The notes below the pieces were generated by a model that was given only the letters and a program-made list of their open reading frames with translations, did not search any database and was not told the origin of the DNA. Below are positions 8,279 to 15,626 of a stretch of DNA of 64,000 nt, piece by piece (position 1 is the stretch's first letter; each line of letters opens with the position of its first letter). Position numbers and translations under genes: made by a program. Origin of the DNA: Dactylosporangium vinaceum (lineage in GTDB: Bacteria; Actinomycetota; Actinomycetes; Mycobacteriales; Micromonosporaceae). Where the stretch lies: NCBI RefSeq assembly GCF_019904175.1, contig NZ_CP061913.1, forward strand, positions 6,386,001 through 6,450,000, in the 5' to 3' direction.

Positions 8279-9024
8279 CGCCCGACGAGCTGACCTGCAC
8301 CCACGAGCCGGGGTTCCCGGTGGCCGTGCTGCGCGCGACCGGGCGGCTGACGTTCGCCTCGGTGTCGCTGCTGCGCGGCGCGGGCCAGAAGGCGCTCACC
8401 GACCACCCCGAGGTGCTGCTGATCGACGTGGCCGGGCTCGTGGCCGTCGATGACATCACGCTCACGGTGTTCCCGATGATCGCCCGGCACGGCGTCGACT
8501 TCGGCACCGACATGATGCTCGTCGGCGCCACACCGGCCCTGCACGCGCAGCTGGACCGGCTCGGCGTCGCCCGCCAGGTGCCGGTGCACACCGGCCCGGC
8601 CGAGGCCGTCGCCGCCCACGCCCGGATGCCCGGGCCGCGGCGGCTCGAGCTGGCGCTCGCCGCCCGGCCGGCCTCCACGTCGGCCGCCCGCGAGCTCGTC
8701 GACCGGGCGTGCGCCCAGTGGCGGCTGCCGGAGCTGGCCGATCGGGCCGCGCTCATCGTGACCGAGCTCGTCGCCAACGCGATCGAGCACGCCGGCACCC
8801 CGATGCTGGTCAGCGTGGCCCTGCGCGACCGCCATCTGCACCTGGCCGTCCACGACGAGAGCCGGCTGCCCCTCGAGCGCTCCGGCGACGCCGGCGACGA
8901 CGAGGACGAGGAGCCCGGCCGGGGCCTGCTGATCGTGGAGGGCATGGCCTCGGCGTGGGGCTGCCTGCATACCGCGGGCGGAAAGGTGGTGTGGGCGACG
9001 CTGCGGCGCGAGCCCAGGCGGTAG
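8275..9024 (+). CDS. STAS domain fused to RsbW-like ATPase
   Basis: A 249-residue protein joining two halves of a partner-switching system. Residues about 8-115 are a STAS (anti-anti-sigma) domain. Residues about 120-245 are a HATPase/serine-kinase domain with N-box ALIVTELVANAIEHAG and a G-box in GRGLLIVEGMA. In the STAS part the position usually phosphorylated (Ser after Asp) is Asp60, in VAVDDITL, so it cannot be phosphorylated in the usual way and may mimic the phosphorylated form. The start overlaps the CheB-like stop (ATGA). It probably controls the sigma factor two genes downstream. Confidence 0.82.
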   Translation: MTPDELTCTHEPGFPVAVLRATGRLTFASVSLLRGAGQKALTDHPEVLLIDVAGLVAVDDITLTVFPMIARHGVDFGTDMMLVGATPALHAQLDRLGVARQVPVHTGPAEAVAAHARMPGPRRLELALAARPASTSAARELVDRACAQWRLPELADRAALIVTELVANAIEHAGTPMLVSVALRDRHLHLAVHDESRLPLERSGDAGDDEDEEPGRGLLIVEGMASAWGCLHTAGGKVVWATLRREPRR

Positions 9025-9027
9025 CGT
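9022..9027 (+). promoter_or_regulatory. -10 box TAGCGT overlapping a stop codon
   Basis: The TAG stop of the STAS-ATPase gene is also the first half of TAGCGT, 6 nt before GTG 9034. The CheR-PAS gene can therefore have its own leaderless transcript as well as read-through from upstream. Confidence 0.5.
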
Positions 9028-9033
9028 GGCGCG

Positions 9034-10911
9034 GTGACGCAGACCGATCCGGACTTCGAGGCCCTCCTGGTCTACCTCAAGGAGGCCCGCGGCTTCGACT
9101 TCACCGGGTACAAGCGATCGAGCCTGATGCGCCGGGTCGACAGGCGCATGTCGCAGGTCCCGCCGGACGGCTACGCGGAGTACCTGGACTACCTGCAGGT
9201 GCACCCGGACGAGTTCACGGCCCTGTTCAACACCATCCTGATCAACGTGACCGGGTTCTTCCGCGACCCCGACGCCTGGGACGCGCTCAGTCGTGAGGTC
9301 CTCCCCCGCCTCGTCGAGGAGCAGGACGGGCCGCTGCGGGTGTGGAGCGCCGGGTGCGCGTCGGGCGAGGAGGCGTACACCCTCGCGATCGTCCTGGCCG
9401 AGACCATGGGCGCGGAGCGGTTCCGGGAGCGCATCAAGATCTACGCGACCGACGTCGACGAGGAGAGCCTCGTCCACGCCCGCCAGGCGACCTACGGCGA
9501 GCGCGACCTGGCACACCTCGAGCCCGGGCTGCTGGAGCGGTACTTCGAGCCCGCCGGCGGCCGGTTCACCTTCCGCAAGGACCTGCGCCGCTCGATCATC
9601 TTCGGCCGCAACGACCTGGTCCAGGACGCCCCGATAAGCCGCATCGACCTGCTGGTGTGCCGCAACGCGCTGATGTACTTCAACGCCGAGACCCAGACCC
9701 GCATCCTGTCGCGCTTCCACTTCGCGCTGGCCCCCGGCGGCGTGCTGTTCCTGGGCAAGGCCGAGATGCTGCTCAGCCACGCGAACCTGTTCACGCCCCT
9801 GGACCTCAAGCGGCGGATGTTCCGCAAGGTGTCGCGGCCCGTGCTCAACGGCGGGGCGTACCTGGCCGAGCCGAGCCACACGCCGCCGCGCACCGAGCTG
9901 TTCGGCCTGGACCGGCTGCGCAACGAGGCGTTCATGGCCAGCCCGGTCGCGCAGGTCGTGGTCACCGCCGACGGCCTGGTGGCGCTCACCAACCGGCGCG
10001 CCGAGACGCTCTTCGGGGTGTCACCGCGCGACATCGGCCGGCCCTTCCGCGATCTCGATCTGTCCTACCGGCCGGTGGAGCTGCGGGGGTACATCGAGCA
10101 GGCCCAGGTGGAGCGCAGGGTCACCCGGATCGACGACATCGAGCTGGCCACCGGCACCAGCGAGAAGCAGTTCCTCAACATCCAGATCCACCCGCTCATC
10201 GACTCCGACGCGGGCCTGCTCGGCGTCGTGGTCATCTTCCAGGACATGACCGCGTCGCGGCGGCTGCAGGACGAGCTCGAGCACGCCAACCGGCAGCTGG
10301 AGACCGCCTACGAGGAGCTGCAGTCCACCAACGAGGAGCTGGAGACCACCAACGAGGAGCTCCAGTCCACGGTCGAGGAGCTGGAGACCACCAACGAGGA
10401 GCTCCAGTCGACGAACGAGGAGCTCGAGACGATGAACGAGGAGCTGCAGTCGACGAACGACGAGCTCCAGTCCATCAACGACGAACTGCGCGAGCGCACC
10501 GCCGAGCTCAATGACGCGAACTCGTTCATGGAGGCCATCCTCACCAGCCTCCAGGCCGGCGTCGTCGTCCTCGACCGGGAGATGCACATCCTGGTCTGGA
10601 ACCGCCGCTGCGAGGACCTGTGGGGCCTGCGCCCCGACGAGGCCGTCGGCCAGCACTTCCTCAACATCGACATCGGGTTGTCGACCGGGCAGCTGCGCCC
10701 GGCCATCCGTGACGTGCTCACCGGCCGATCGGCGCGGGAGGAGTCCGAGCAGACGGCGGTGAACCGCCGGGGGCGTACGGTCGAGCTGAGGGTGGTGTGC
10801 ACGCCGCTCACGAGTGAGGCGTCGGGTGTCATCGGGGCGATCCTGGTGACGGAGGTGGGCGCGGGTGCGAATCCGGCGGCTCACGGTGCGGTTTCGCCCG
10901 GATCGGCATAG
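9034..10911 (+). CDS. CheR-type methyltransferase fused to PAS domains by a heptad coiled coil
   Basis: A 625-residue protein. Residues 5-265 are CheR: helical N-domain, then the SAM-binding loop VWSAGCASGEEAYTLAI and the catalytic-domain motif LLVCRNALMYFN. A PAS domain covers about 290-405. A coiled coil spans about 408-497, made of at least nine near-perfect seven-residue repeats (EELQSTN/EELETTN). A second PAS domain follows at about 498-610. CheR methylates glutamates and would act with the CheB-like esterase upstream. The PAS domains suggest redox, light or small-ligand control of methylation. No receptor lies beside it, so the methylation target is unknown. Confidence 0.88.
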   Translation: MTQTDPDFEALLVYLKEARGFDFTGYKRSSLMRRVDRRMSQVPPDGYAEYLDYLQVHPDEFTALFNTILINVTGFFRDPDAWDALSREVLPRLVEEQDGPLRVWSAGCASGEEAYTLAIVLAETMGAERFRERIKIYATDVDEESLVHARQATYGERDLAHLEPGLLERYFEPAGGRFTFRKDLRRSIIFGRNDLVQDAPISRIDLLVCRNALMYFNAETQTRILSRFHFALAPGGVLFLGKAEMLLSHANLFTPLDLKRRMFRKVSRPVLNGGAYLAEPSHTPPRTELFGLDRLRNEAFMASPVAQVVVTADGLVALTNRRAETLFGVSPRDIGRPFRDLDLSYRPVELRGYIEQAQVERRVTRIDDIELATGTSEKQFLNIQIHPLIDSDAGLLGVVVIFQDMTASRRLQDELEHANRQLETAYEELQSTNEELETTNEELQSTVEELETTNEELQSTNEELETMNEELQSTNDELQSINDELRERTAELNDANSFMEAILTSLQAGVVVLDREMHILVWNRRCEDLWGLRPDEAVGQHFLNIDIGLSTGQLRPAIRDVLTGRSAREESEQTAVNRRGRTVELRVVCTPLTSEASGVIGAILVTEVGAGANPAAHGAVSPGSA

Positions 10912-10932
10912 CGTGGGGTCGAGGGGGCGGTC

Positions 10933-12063
10933 ATGGACTTGACAATCTTGGTGTCACAGCGGCCGGACGCAACCCTCCTGGAATGCTCGGGAGTGCTCGA
11001 CTATGCGTCCGCGCCGTACCTACGGCAGATCGTGTTCGAGCAGTTCGACGCCCGGACGGCGGACGTCGCCGTCGACGTGCACCAGGTCCGCCTGGTCGAC
11101 GCGGCCGCGATCAAGATCCTGGTCTACCTGCAGCGCCGAGGCGAGCAGATCGAGACCGACCTGCACGTCAGCGGCGCCACCGGCGTCGCACTCGCCGCCC
11201 TGGAGATCGCCGGCGCGGCGAAGCAGCTGGGCGTGTACGACGAGCTCGACTGGCCCCTCGACAACCGCGAACGCCGCTACGTCGACCTGGACCAGGTCGA
11301 GCTCAGCCACGGCCAGTGGCCGGCCGGTGTCACCGAGCAGCTGCTGCGCATGGCCCAGCTCGACGGCGACGACCCGGTCCGCGCCCGGATCCGCCGCCAG
11401 GTCATCGAACAGTGCCTCCCGGCCGCCCACCGCCTGGCCCGCCGCTACGACGGCGGCAGCGAGCCGGCCGCCGACCTGGCGCAGGTAGCGGCCCTGGGCC
11501 TGGTCAAGGCGGTGGACGGCTTCGACCCGCAGCACGGCACGGAGTTCGGCACCTACGCCACCCCGACGATCACCGGCGAGCTCAAGCGCCACTTCCGCGA
11601 CCGCGCCTCGGGCGTCCGCCTGCCGCGCCGGCTCCAGGAGCTGCGCATGGCCGTCAACCACGCCCGCGACGCGCTGACGCAGCAACTGGGCCGCTCGCCG
11701 ACCGTGCCCGACCTGGCGTCGTCGACCGGCCTCACGGAGGAGCAGGTCATCGAGGCGGTGGGGGCGACCCAGGCGTACCGCCCGCTCTCCCTGGACGTGC
11801 CGACCCCGGGCATGGACGACGACACGACGATGCTCGACACCCTGGGCGGCGAAGCACCGGAGTTCGCCCTTGTGGAGTACCGCGAGTCCCTGCGCCGGCT
11901 GATCGCCCGCCTGCCCGAACGCGAACAGCGCATCCTGTCCATGCGCTTCTACGGCAACCTCTCGCAGCTGGAGATCGCCAAGCAGGTCGGCCTGTCCCAG
12001 ATGCACGTCTCCCGCCTGCTGGCCCACGCTCTGGGCTTCCTACGCCGCCACCTGGCCGAATAG
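10933..12063 (+). CDS. SigB/SigF-type sigma factor with N-terminal STAS domain
   Basis: A 376-residue fusion. Residues 1-110 are a STAS domain and about 135-375 are a complete sigma-70 group 3 factor. Region 2 is seen in LGLVKAVDGFDP and TITGELKRHFRD, and region 4 in LPEREQRILSMRFYGN with the recognition helix SQLEIAKQVGLSQMHVSRLL. Normally STAS proteins free this kind of sigma factor from an anti-sigma kinase in trans; here antagonist and sigma are one chain. The usual phosphoserine site is Ala57 (LVDAAAI). The upstream STAS-ATPase is the obvious partner. The ATG lies 21 bp after CheR-PAS, with AGGGGGCGG as possible ribosome site. Confidence 0.88.
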   Translation: MDLTILVSQRPDATLLECSGVLDYASAPYLRQIVFEQFDARTADVAVDVHQVRLVDAAAIKILVYLQRRGEQIETDLHVSGATGVALAALEIAGAAKQLGVYDELDWPLDNRERRYVDLDQVELSHGQWPAGVTEQLLRMAQLDGDDPVRARIRRQVIEQCLPAAHRLARRYDGGSEPAADLAQVAALGLVKAVDGFDPQHGTEFGTYATPTITGELKRHFRDRASGVRLPRRLQELRMAVNHARDALTQQLGRSPTVPDLASSTGLTEEQVIEAVGATQAYRPLSLDVPTPGMDDDTTMLDTLGGEAPEFALVEYRESLRRLIARLPEREQRILSMRFYGNLSQLEIAKQVGLSQMHVSRLLAHALGFLRRHLAE

Positions 12064-12550
12064 AGCGCCGCTTTCGCCAGGCAGTCGACCACTGCCGCCG
12101 AGCAAGCAGCCACCAGATCGAGCAAGCAACCACCCGCACCGAACAAACACCCACGAGCCCAGGCGGGGCGACCACCACGCCGGGCGGCAACCCCTACGCC
12201 CAACACCCGCAAAGTCGCCGCCAGGCCGAACAGGCAACCACCCGCGCCGGACAAACAGCCACCAGGCCGGGTGAACAACCAGGTACGCCCTACGCCCCAC
12301 AACCCGCCACCAGCCCGACCAGGCAACCACCAGGCCGGGCGGCAACCGCCCACGCCCAACACCCCGCAAATCGCCACCAGGCCGAACAGGCAACCACCGG
12401 GACGGGCGGCAACCGCCTAGGCCCAACACCCGGCAAATCGCCACCAGGCCGAACCGGCAACCACCCGCGCCATCCAGGCCAGCTGAGCAGCCACGGCCGA
12501 CCAGGCAGCCGCACGCTTGCAAGAGGTCGAGCTACGACACCCAAGTCGAT
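12064..12550. repeat. 67-bp tandem repeat region
   Basis: No gene is supported in this stretch. Two complete 67-bp units (12306-12372 and 12373-12439) each begin GCCACCAG and end GCAAATC. A third partial copy runs from 12440, and diverged copies lie upstream (about 12100-12305). Built from CAGGCAACCACC-like words, it leaves several frames open by chance on both strands. Confidence 0.8.
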
Positions 12551-12666
12551 TTTCGTCAACATCGACCACGCCGCTCGACAACTATCCACATCGACGGACA
12601 GAACCGACAACCGTCGAGCCCGATCGAGGTGCCTCACAAACGTCGACGTCGACGAAGACGCCGAAG
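12551..12666. repeat. 29-bp minisatellite, left block (four units)
   Basis: Four units of exactly 29 bp start at 12551, 12580, 12609 and 12638, rich in GTCGAC/ATCGAC. They are the same family as the larger block beginning at 13410. The last unit shares TCGACGAAGACGCCGAA with the first unit on the far side of the HIT element, so one array has been split. Confidence 0.75.
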
Positions 12667-12687
12667 AGCGTGCTTGAGAAGGGTTCG

Positions 12688-13227
12688 ATGCGCAGAGCGA
12701 GGCTCAACGACTTCGGTGCCTGGATGAGTGGGCTTGGTGATCGGGTGCCGGTGGACCTCGTCGCATACGAGCGGCGGGTTCGTTCGGGACGGTGCTTCAT
12801 CTGCGCGTTCCTCGACGGTGAACCGGGGTTCGAGCACGAGCTGCTCCATGACGACGGGGCCCATGTGGCGTTCCTCAGCCGATATCCGACGCTGCCGGGC
12901 TACACGCTTGTTGTTCCACGCAGGCATGTCGAGGACGTGATCCGAGGTCTCACGCCAGAGGAGTATCTGCGCCTGCAGGCCGTGGTGCACCGAGTCGCTC
13001 ATGCCGTCGGTGAGGTGGTCCAGCCAGAGCGCACCTACCTGCTCTCGCTCGGCAGTATGCAGGGCAACGCGCACGTGCACTGGCACGTCGCGCCGCTGCC
13101 GCCTGGCGTGCCGTACGAGCGGCAGCAGTATCACGCGCTCATGGCCGAGAACGGTGTCCTGCCGTATGCGCCGCAGCAGTTCGCCGAGCTGGGCGCGCGT
13201 ATCCGGGCAGTGCTGGCGCATGTTTGA
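12688..13227 (+). CDS. HIT-family nucleotide hydrolase
   Basis: A 179-residue protein of the histidine-triad superfamily. The signature HVHWHV (about residues 131-136) supplies the catalytic histidine of nucleoside phosphoramidases and dinucleoside polyphosphate hydrolases, and a Cys pair sits in RCFICAFLDG. GAGAAGGG, part of the element's inverted repeat, lies 4 nt before ATG 12688, so the mobile end supplies the ribosome site. Codons are less strictly G/C-ending than in neighbouring genes, consistent with transfer. Substrate unknown. Confidence 0.82.
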   Translation: MRRARLNDFGAWMSGLGDRVPVDLVAYERRVRSGRCFICAFLDGEPGFEHELLHDDGAHVAFLSRYPTLPGYTLVVPRRHVEDVIRGLTPEEYLRLQAVVHRVAHAVGEVVQPERTYLLSLGSMQGNAHVHWHVAPLPPGVPYERQQYHALMAENGVLPYAPQQFAELGARIRAVLAHV

Positions 13228-13382
13228 GAACGACTCGCGTTTGGTCGGCGTGCCGGTACGAACGCGACCCCGCCACCTCCGAAGCCACGATCCGCTGGGC
13301 TGCGATCAACACCATGGCCAGACGATTAGCCGGAGGCGAACCCGCCACCCGACAGCAACGCTGGCGCTGGCCAGACGAATGA
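13228..13382 (+). pseudogene. IS5-family-like transposase, C-terminal remnant
   Basis: One frame reads VWSACRYERDPATSEATIRW and ends in PDE before the TGA at 13380-13382. Words such as YERDPATSEA and WAAINTMARRLAGG are typical of the C-terminus of IS5-group transposases in actinomycetes. The catalytic DDE region is absent. The remnant lies just inside the right inverted repeat, where an intact transposase would end. Confidence 0.6.
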
Positions 13383-13409
13383 TGACCCACTTCTCAAACA
13401 CGCACGAAT

Positions 13410-13805
13410 AAACGCCCACATCGACGAAGACGCCGAACGACCGTCGACGCCCACAAATGTGCTCGACAACGATCCACGCTGACGGACAGAACCGGCAAAC
13501 GTCCACGTCGACCAACGCGCCCGACAAACGTCGATGCCGACCAACGCGCCTGGCAAACGTCCACGTCGACCAACGCGCCCGGCGAACGTCGATGTCGACC
13601 AACGCGCCCGACAAACGTCGATGGCGCCGACGGTGCACTACAAACGTCGATGCTGACGAGGGTGCCCAACAACCGTCCACGGCGACGAAGATGCCTGAGC
13701 AACGTCCACGTCGACGAGGATGCCCGACAACCGTCGACGCCGACGAACGCGCCGGACAACGATTCACGCTGACGGGCACGGCCGACGGCCGTCGACGCCG
13801 GCCGA
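13410..13805. repeat. 29-bp minisatellite, right block (13 full units)
   Basis: Unit starts fall at exact 29-bp steps from 13410 to 13758, with a fourteenth partial unit at 13787. Consensus is roughly AACGTCNACGNCGAC followed by a variable half ending GCNCGAC. Individual bases vary strongly but length never changes. Because 29 is not a multiple of 3, reading frames through the array are accidental. It is not a CRISPR: there is no constant repeat alternating with unrelated spacers. Confidence 0.85.
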
Positions 13806-13944
13806 TCCGGGGCGTCGGCGATCTCCCGCACGCTCACTCGGTCGTCGCCGTGCTCCAGAAATGGGTGGAGCGCGGCGTTGTCGATCGCCTTGCGGGTCTG
13901 AGCCTTCTTGCGCTTACGGCGACCGCTCTTGCTCGCCCCGCTGT
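13800..13944 (-). pseudogene. TetR regulator, N-terminal remnant
   Basis: Reading leftward, the frame gives RRKRKKAQTRKAIDNAAL then HPFLEHGDDRVSVREIADAP, the first helices of a TetR HTH. The recognition helix and everything after it are replaced by the 29-bp array. No start codon is seen upstream, where the 90-bp duplication begins. This is a decayed gene, not a working regulator. Confidence 0.6.
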
Positions 13945-13959
13945 TCGTAAGACAGGGCC

Positions 13960-14129
13960 ACCGCCGGCCGGACCTGGTCGGGAGGTGCTCGTCGGCGTCG
14001 CCTGCTGAGCGCTGCCGGCCGCCGGGTGGGGACTCCAGTAAGTCAGGCCATCCTCCGGCCGGAGCGGGCCGGGCGGTGTTCGTTGGGCCTGCCGTCGTGC
14101 GCTACCAGCCGCCGGGTGGGGACTCCAGG
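13960..14129. repeat. 90-bp imperfect direct duplication at the aldehyde dehydrogenase 3' end
   Basis: GCCGGGTGGGGACTCCAG occurs at 14021-14038 and again at 14111-14128, exactly 90 bp apart. Similarity extends upstream (CCGGCCGGA...GTGCTCGT versus CCGGCCGGA...GTGTTCGT). The second copy contains the last codons of the dehydrogenase, so the first is a duplicated gene end. Nothing else was found between the TetR remnant and the dehydrogenase stop. Confidence 0.65.
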
Positions 14130-15496
14130 TGGACCACCTTCGTCGCGGTCATCTCGTCAAGGAGTTCGGGGCCATAGCCGAAGCCCTGGCCGCTGCCGCG
14201 CCGCGGGTGGGCGGCGCCGCCGGGGGCGCCGCCGAAGACAGCGTTGATTTTGACGGTGCCGGTCTCCAGTTGCCGCCACGCGCGGTGGGCGTTGCTCATC
14301 GACGGGGTCAGGACCGTCGCGGCCAGGCCGTACGGGGAGCGGGTGGCGCGGCTCAGGGCCTCGTCGAACGACGCCACGGTGACCACGGGAGCCACCGGGC
14401 CGAAGGTTTCCGTCTCCACCACGCGCATCTCGTCGGTGCAGTCGGTCAGGACGGTCGGTGGGTACCAGGCGCCCGGGCCCTCCGGGATCGTGCCGCCGGT
14501 CAGGATGCGGGCGCCCCGGTCCACGGCGTCCACCACCTGGCCGTGGACGGCGCTGCGGTGGCGCAGGTCGACGAGCGGGCCGATCTCGAACGCCGCGGCC
14601 TCCTTCACCAGCGCGGCCAGGAACTCCTCGGCCACGTCCGCGTGCACGTAGATGCGCTCCACGGCGACGCAGATCTGGCCGGCGTTGGCGAATGCGCCGA
14701 GTGCCGCCTGCTGGGCGGCCCAGGCCGGGTCGACGCCGGTGTCGATGATGAGCGGGTCGCAGCCGCCGTTCTCCAGCAGAGCCTTGGCGCCGGTGCGGGC
14801 GGCCGCGGCGGCTATCGCGCGGCCGGTCGCGGTCGAGCCCACGTGGGCCACCACGTCGACGGCTGACTCGGCAAGCGCGGCGCCGGTCGGGGCGCCGCCG
14901 GCGAGCATGGACAGGACGCCCGGCGGGAAGTGCGGGGCGAGCGTCCTCGTGAGCAGCCAGCCGGTCGCCGGGGTGCGCTCGCTCGGCTTGGACACGGCGG
15001 CGTTGCCGGTCACGAGGGCGGCGCCCAGCAGGCCGCAGGAGATCGCGACCGGGTCGTTCCAGGGGGTGATGGCGGCCACGACGCCTCGGGGTTCGCGGAC
15101 CATCAGGTCGGTGGCGCCCAGGTCACCGGCCAGGGTGCGGCCGCCGTGCAGCTGGCCCAGCTCGGCGTACTGCCGCAGTGTCCCCACCCCGGCGGCGATG
15201 GAGCCGGCCGCATCCGCCTCGGGCTTGCCCATCTCGGCCGACATAGTGCGGGCCAGCTCGACGGTGGCCTGCTCGACGGCGGTGGCCGCGGCGCGCAGGG
15301 CGTCCGCCCGGGCGGCGGGTGCGGTCGCAGCCCAGTCGGGCTGGGCAGCGCGGGCACCGGCGACGGCCGCCGCGACCTCGTGCGGGGTGGCCGCGGGGAA
15401 GTTCGCCACCGGTGCGCCGGCGTGCGGGCCGATCACGGTCGAGACGTCGCCGCCCGCCGACCATCGCCCGGCGATGAGGTGCTCAACGATGTGCAT
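14102..15496 (-). CDS. Aldehyde dehydrogenase family protein
   Basis: A 464-residue NAD(P)-dependent aldehyde dehydrogenase. The cofactor region contains ITPWNDPV and GSTATGRAI. The catalytic Glu lies in LLENGGCDP (usually LELGG) and the nucleophilic Cys in FANAGQICVAVER. ETFGPVAPV is the conserved C-terminal block. It oxidises an unidentified aldehyde to an acid. ATG 15496 is preceded by an AAGGTGG-type ribosome site. It is divergent from the carbamoyltransferase operon and shares with it a region carrying two identical-type dyads. Confidence 0.88.
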   Translation of the reverse strand: MHIVEHLIAGRWSAGGDVSTVIGPHAGAPVANFPAATPHEVAAAVAGARAAQPDWAATAPAARADALRAAATAVEQATVELARTMSAEMGKPEADAAGSIAAGVGTLRQYAELGQLHGGRTLAGDLGATDLMVREPRGVVAAITPWNDPVAISCGLLGAALVTGNAAVSKPSERTPATGWLLTRTLAPHFPPGVLSMLAGGAPTGAALAESAVDVVAHVGSTATGRAIAAAAARTGAKALLENGGCDPLIIDTGVDPAWAAQQAALGAFANAGQICVAVERIYVHADVAEEFLAALVKEAAAFEIGPLVDLRHRSAVHGQVVDAVDRGARILTGGTIPEGPGAWYPPTVLTDCTDEMRVVETETFGPVAPVVTVASFDEALSRATRSPYGLAATVLTPSMSNAHRAWRQLETGTVKINAVFGGAPGGAAHPRRGSGQGFGYGPELLDEMTATKVVHLESPPGGW

Positions 15497-15529
15497 GACG
15501 GGCCCACCTTCCCCGCTTCCGGGCGGTCA

Positions 15530-15590
15530 AACGGTTCTCGCGCAGAACCGTTCCCAATGTGCGAAATCGGTTCTCCGCGAGAACCGATTT
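15530..15590. promoter_or_regulatory. Twin operator dyads CGGTTCT-N5-AGAACCG
   Basis: Two inverted repeats with the same half-sites lie between the divergent genes. The first covers 15530-15552 (arms AACGGTTCT/AGAACCGTT, 5-nt centre CGCGC). The second covers 15564-15590 (arms AAATCGGTTCTC/GAGAACCGATTT, centre CGC). Centres are 36 bp apart. A dimeric regulator binding both would control the dehydrogenase and the glycan operon together. No regulator gene adjoins, so it must act from elsewhere. Confidence 0.7.
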
Positions 15591-15626
15591 GGTTGGGCGA
15601 TGCGGGCCCGGGTAGGCAAGCCGGAC

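Larger units (their letters stand above)
12667..13409. mobile_element. IS-derived element (about 740 bp) carrying a HIT gene and a transposase remnant
   Basis: The segment interrupts the 29-bp array. Its ends are imperfect inverted repeats: GCGTGCTTGAGAAG at 12668-12681, and GCGTGTTTGAGAAG read inward from 13403. They match at 13 of 14 positions and both continue toward GGGT. Inside are an intact HIT gene and the last ~50 codons of an IS5-like transposase. No target duplication was recognised. The element may be a non-autonomous IS derivative whose transposase was largely replaced by the HIT gene. Confidence 0.55.

Noticed and set aside
12064..12687. Long open frames on both strands after the sigma gene
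   Set aside because: They follow the 67-bp and 29-bp repeats, change character with the repeat type, lack start signals and show no domain.
13410..13805. CRISPR-like array of ~29-bp repeats
   Set aside because: No constant repeat alternates with unique spacers; the whole unit drifts, and no cas gene is in the window.
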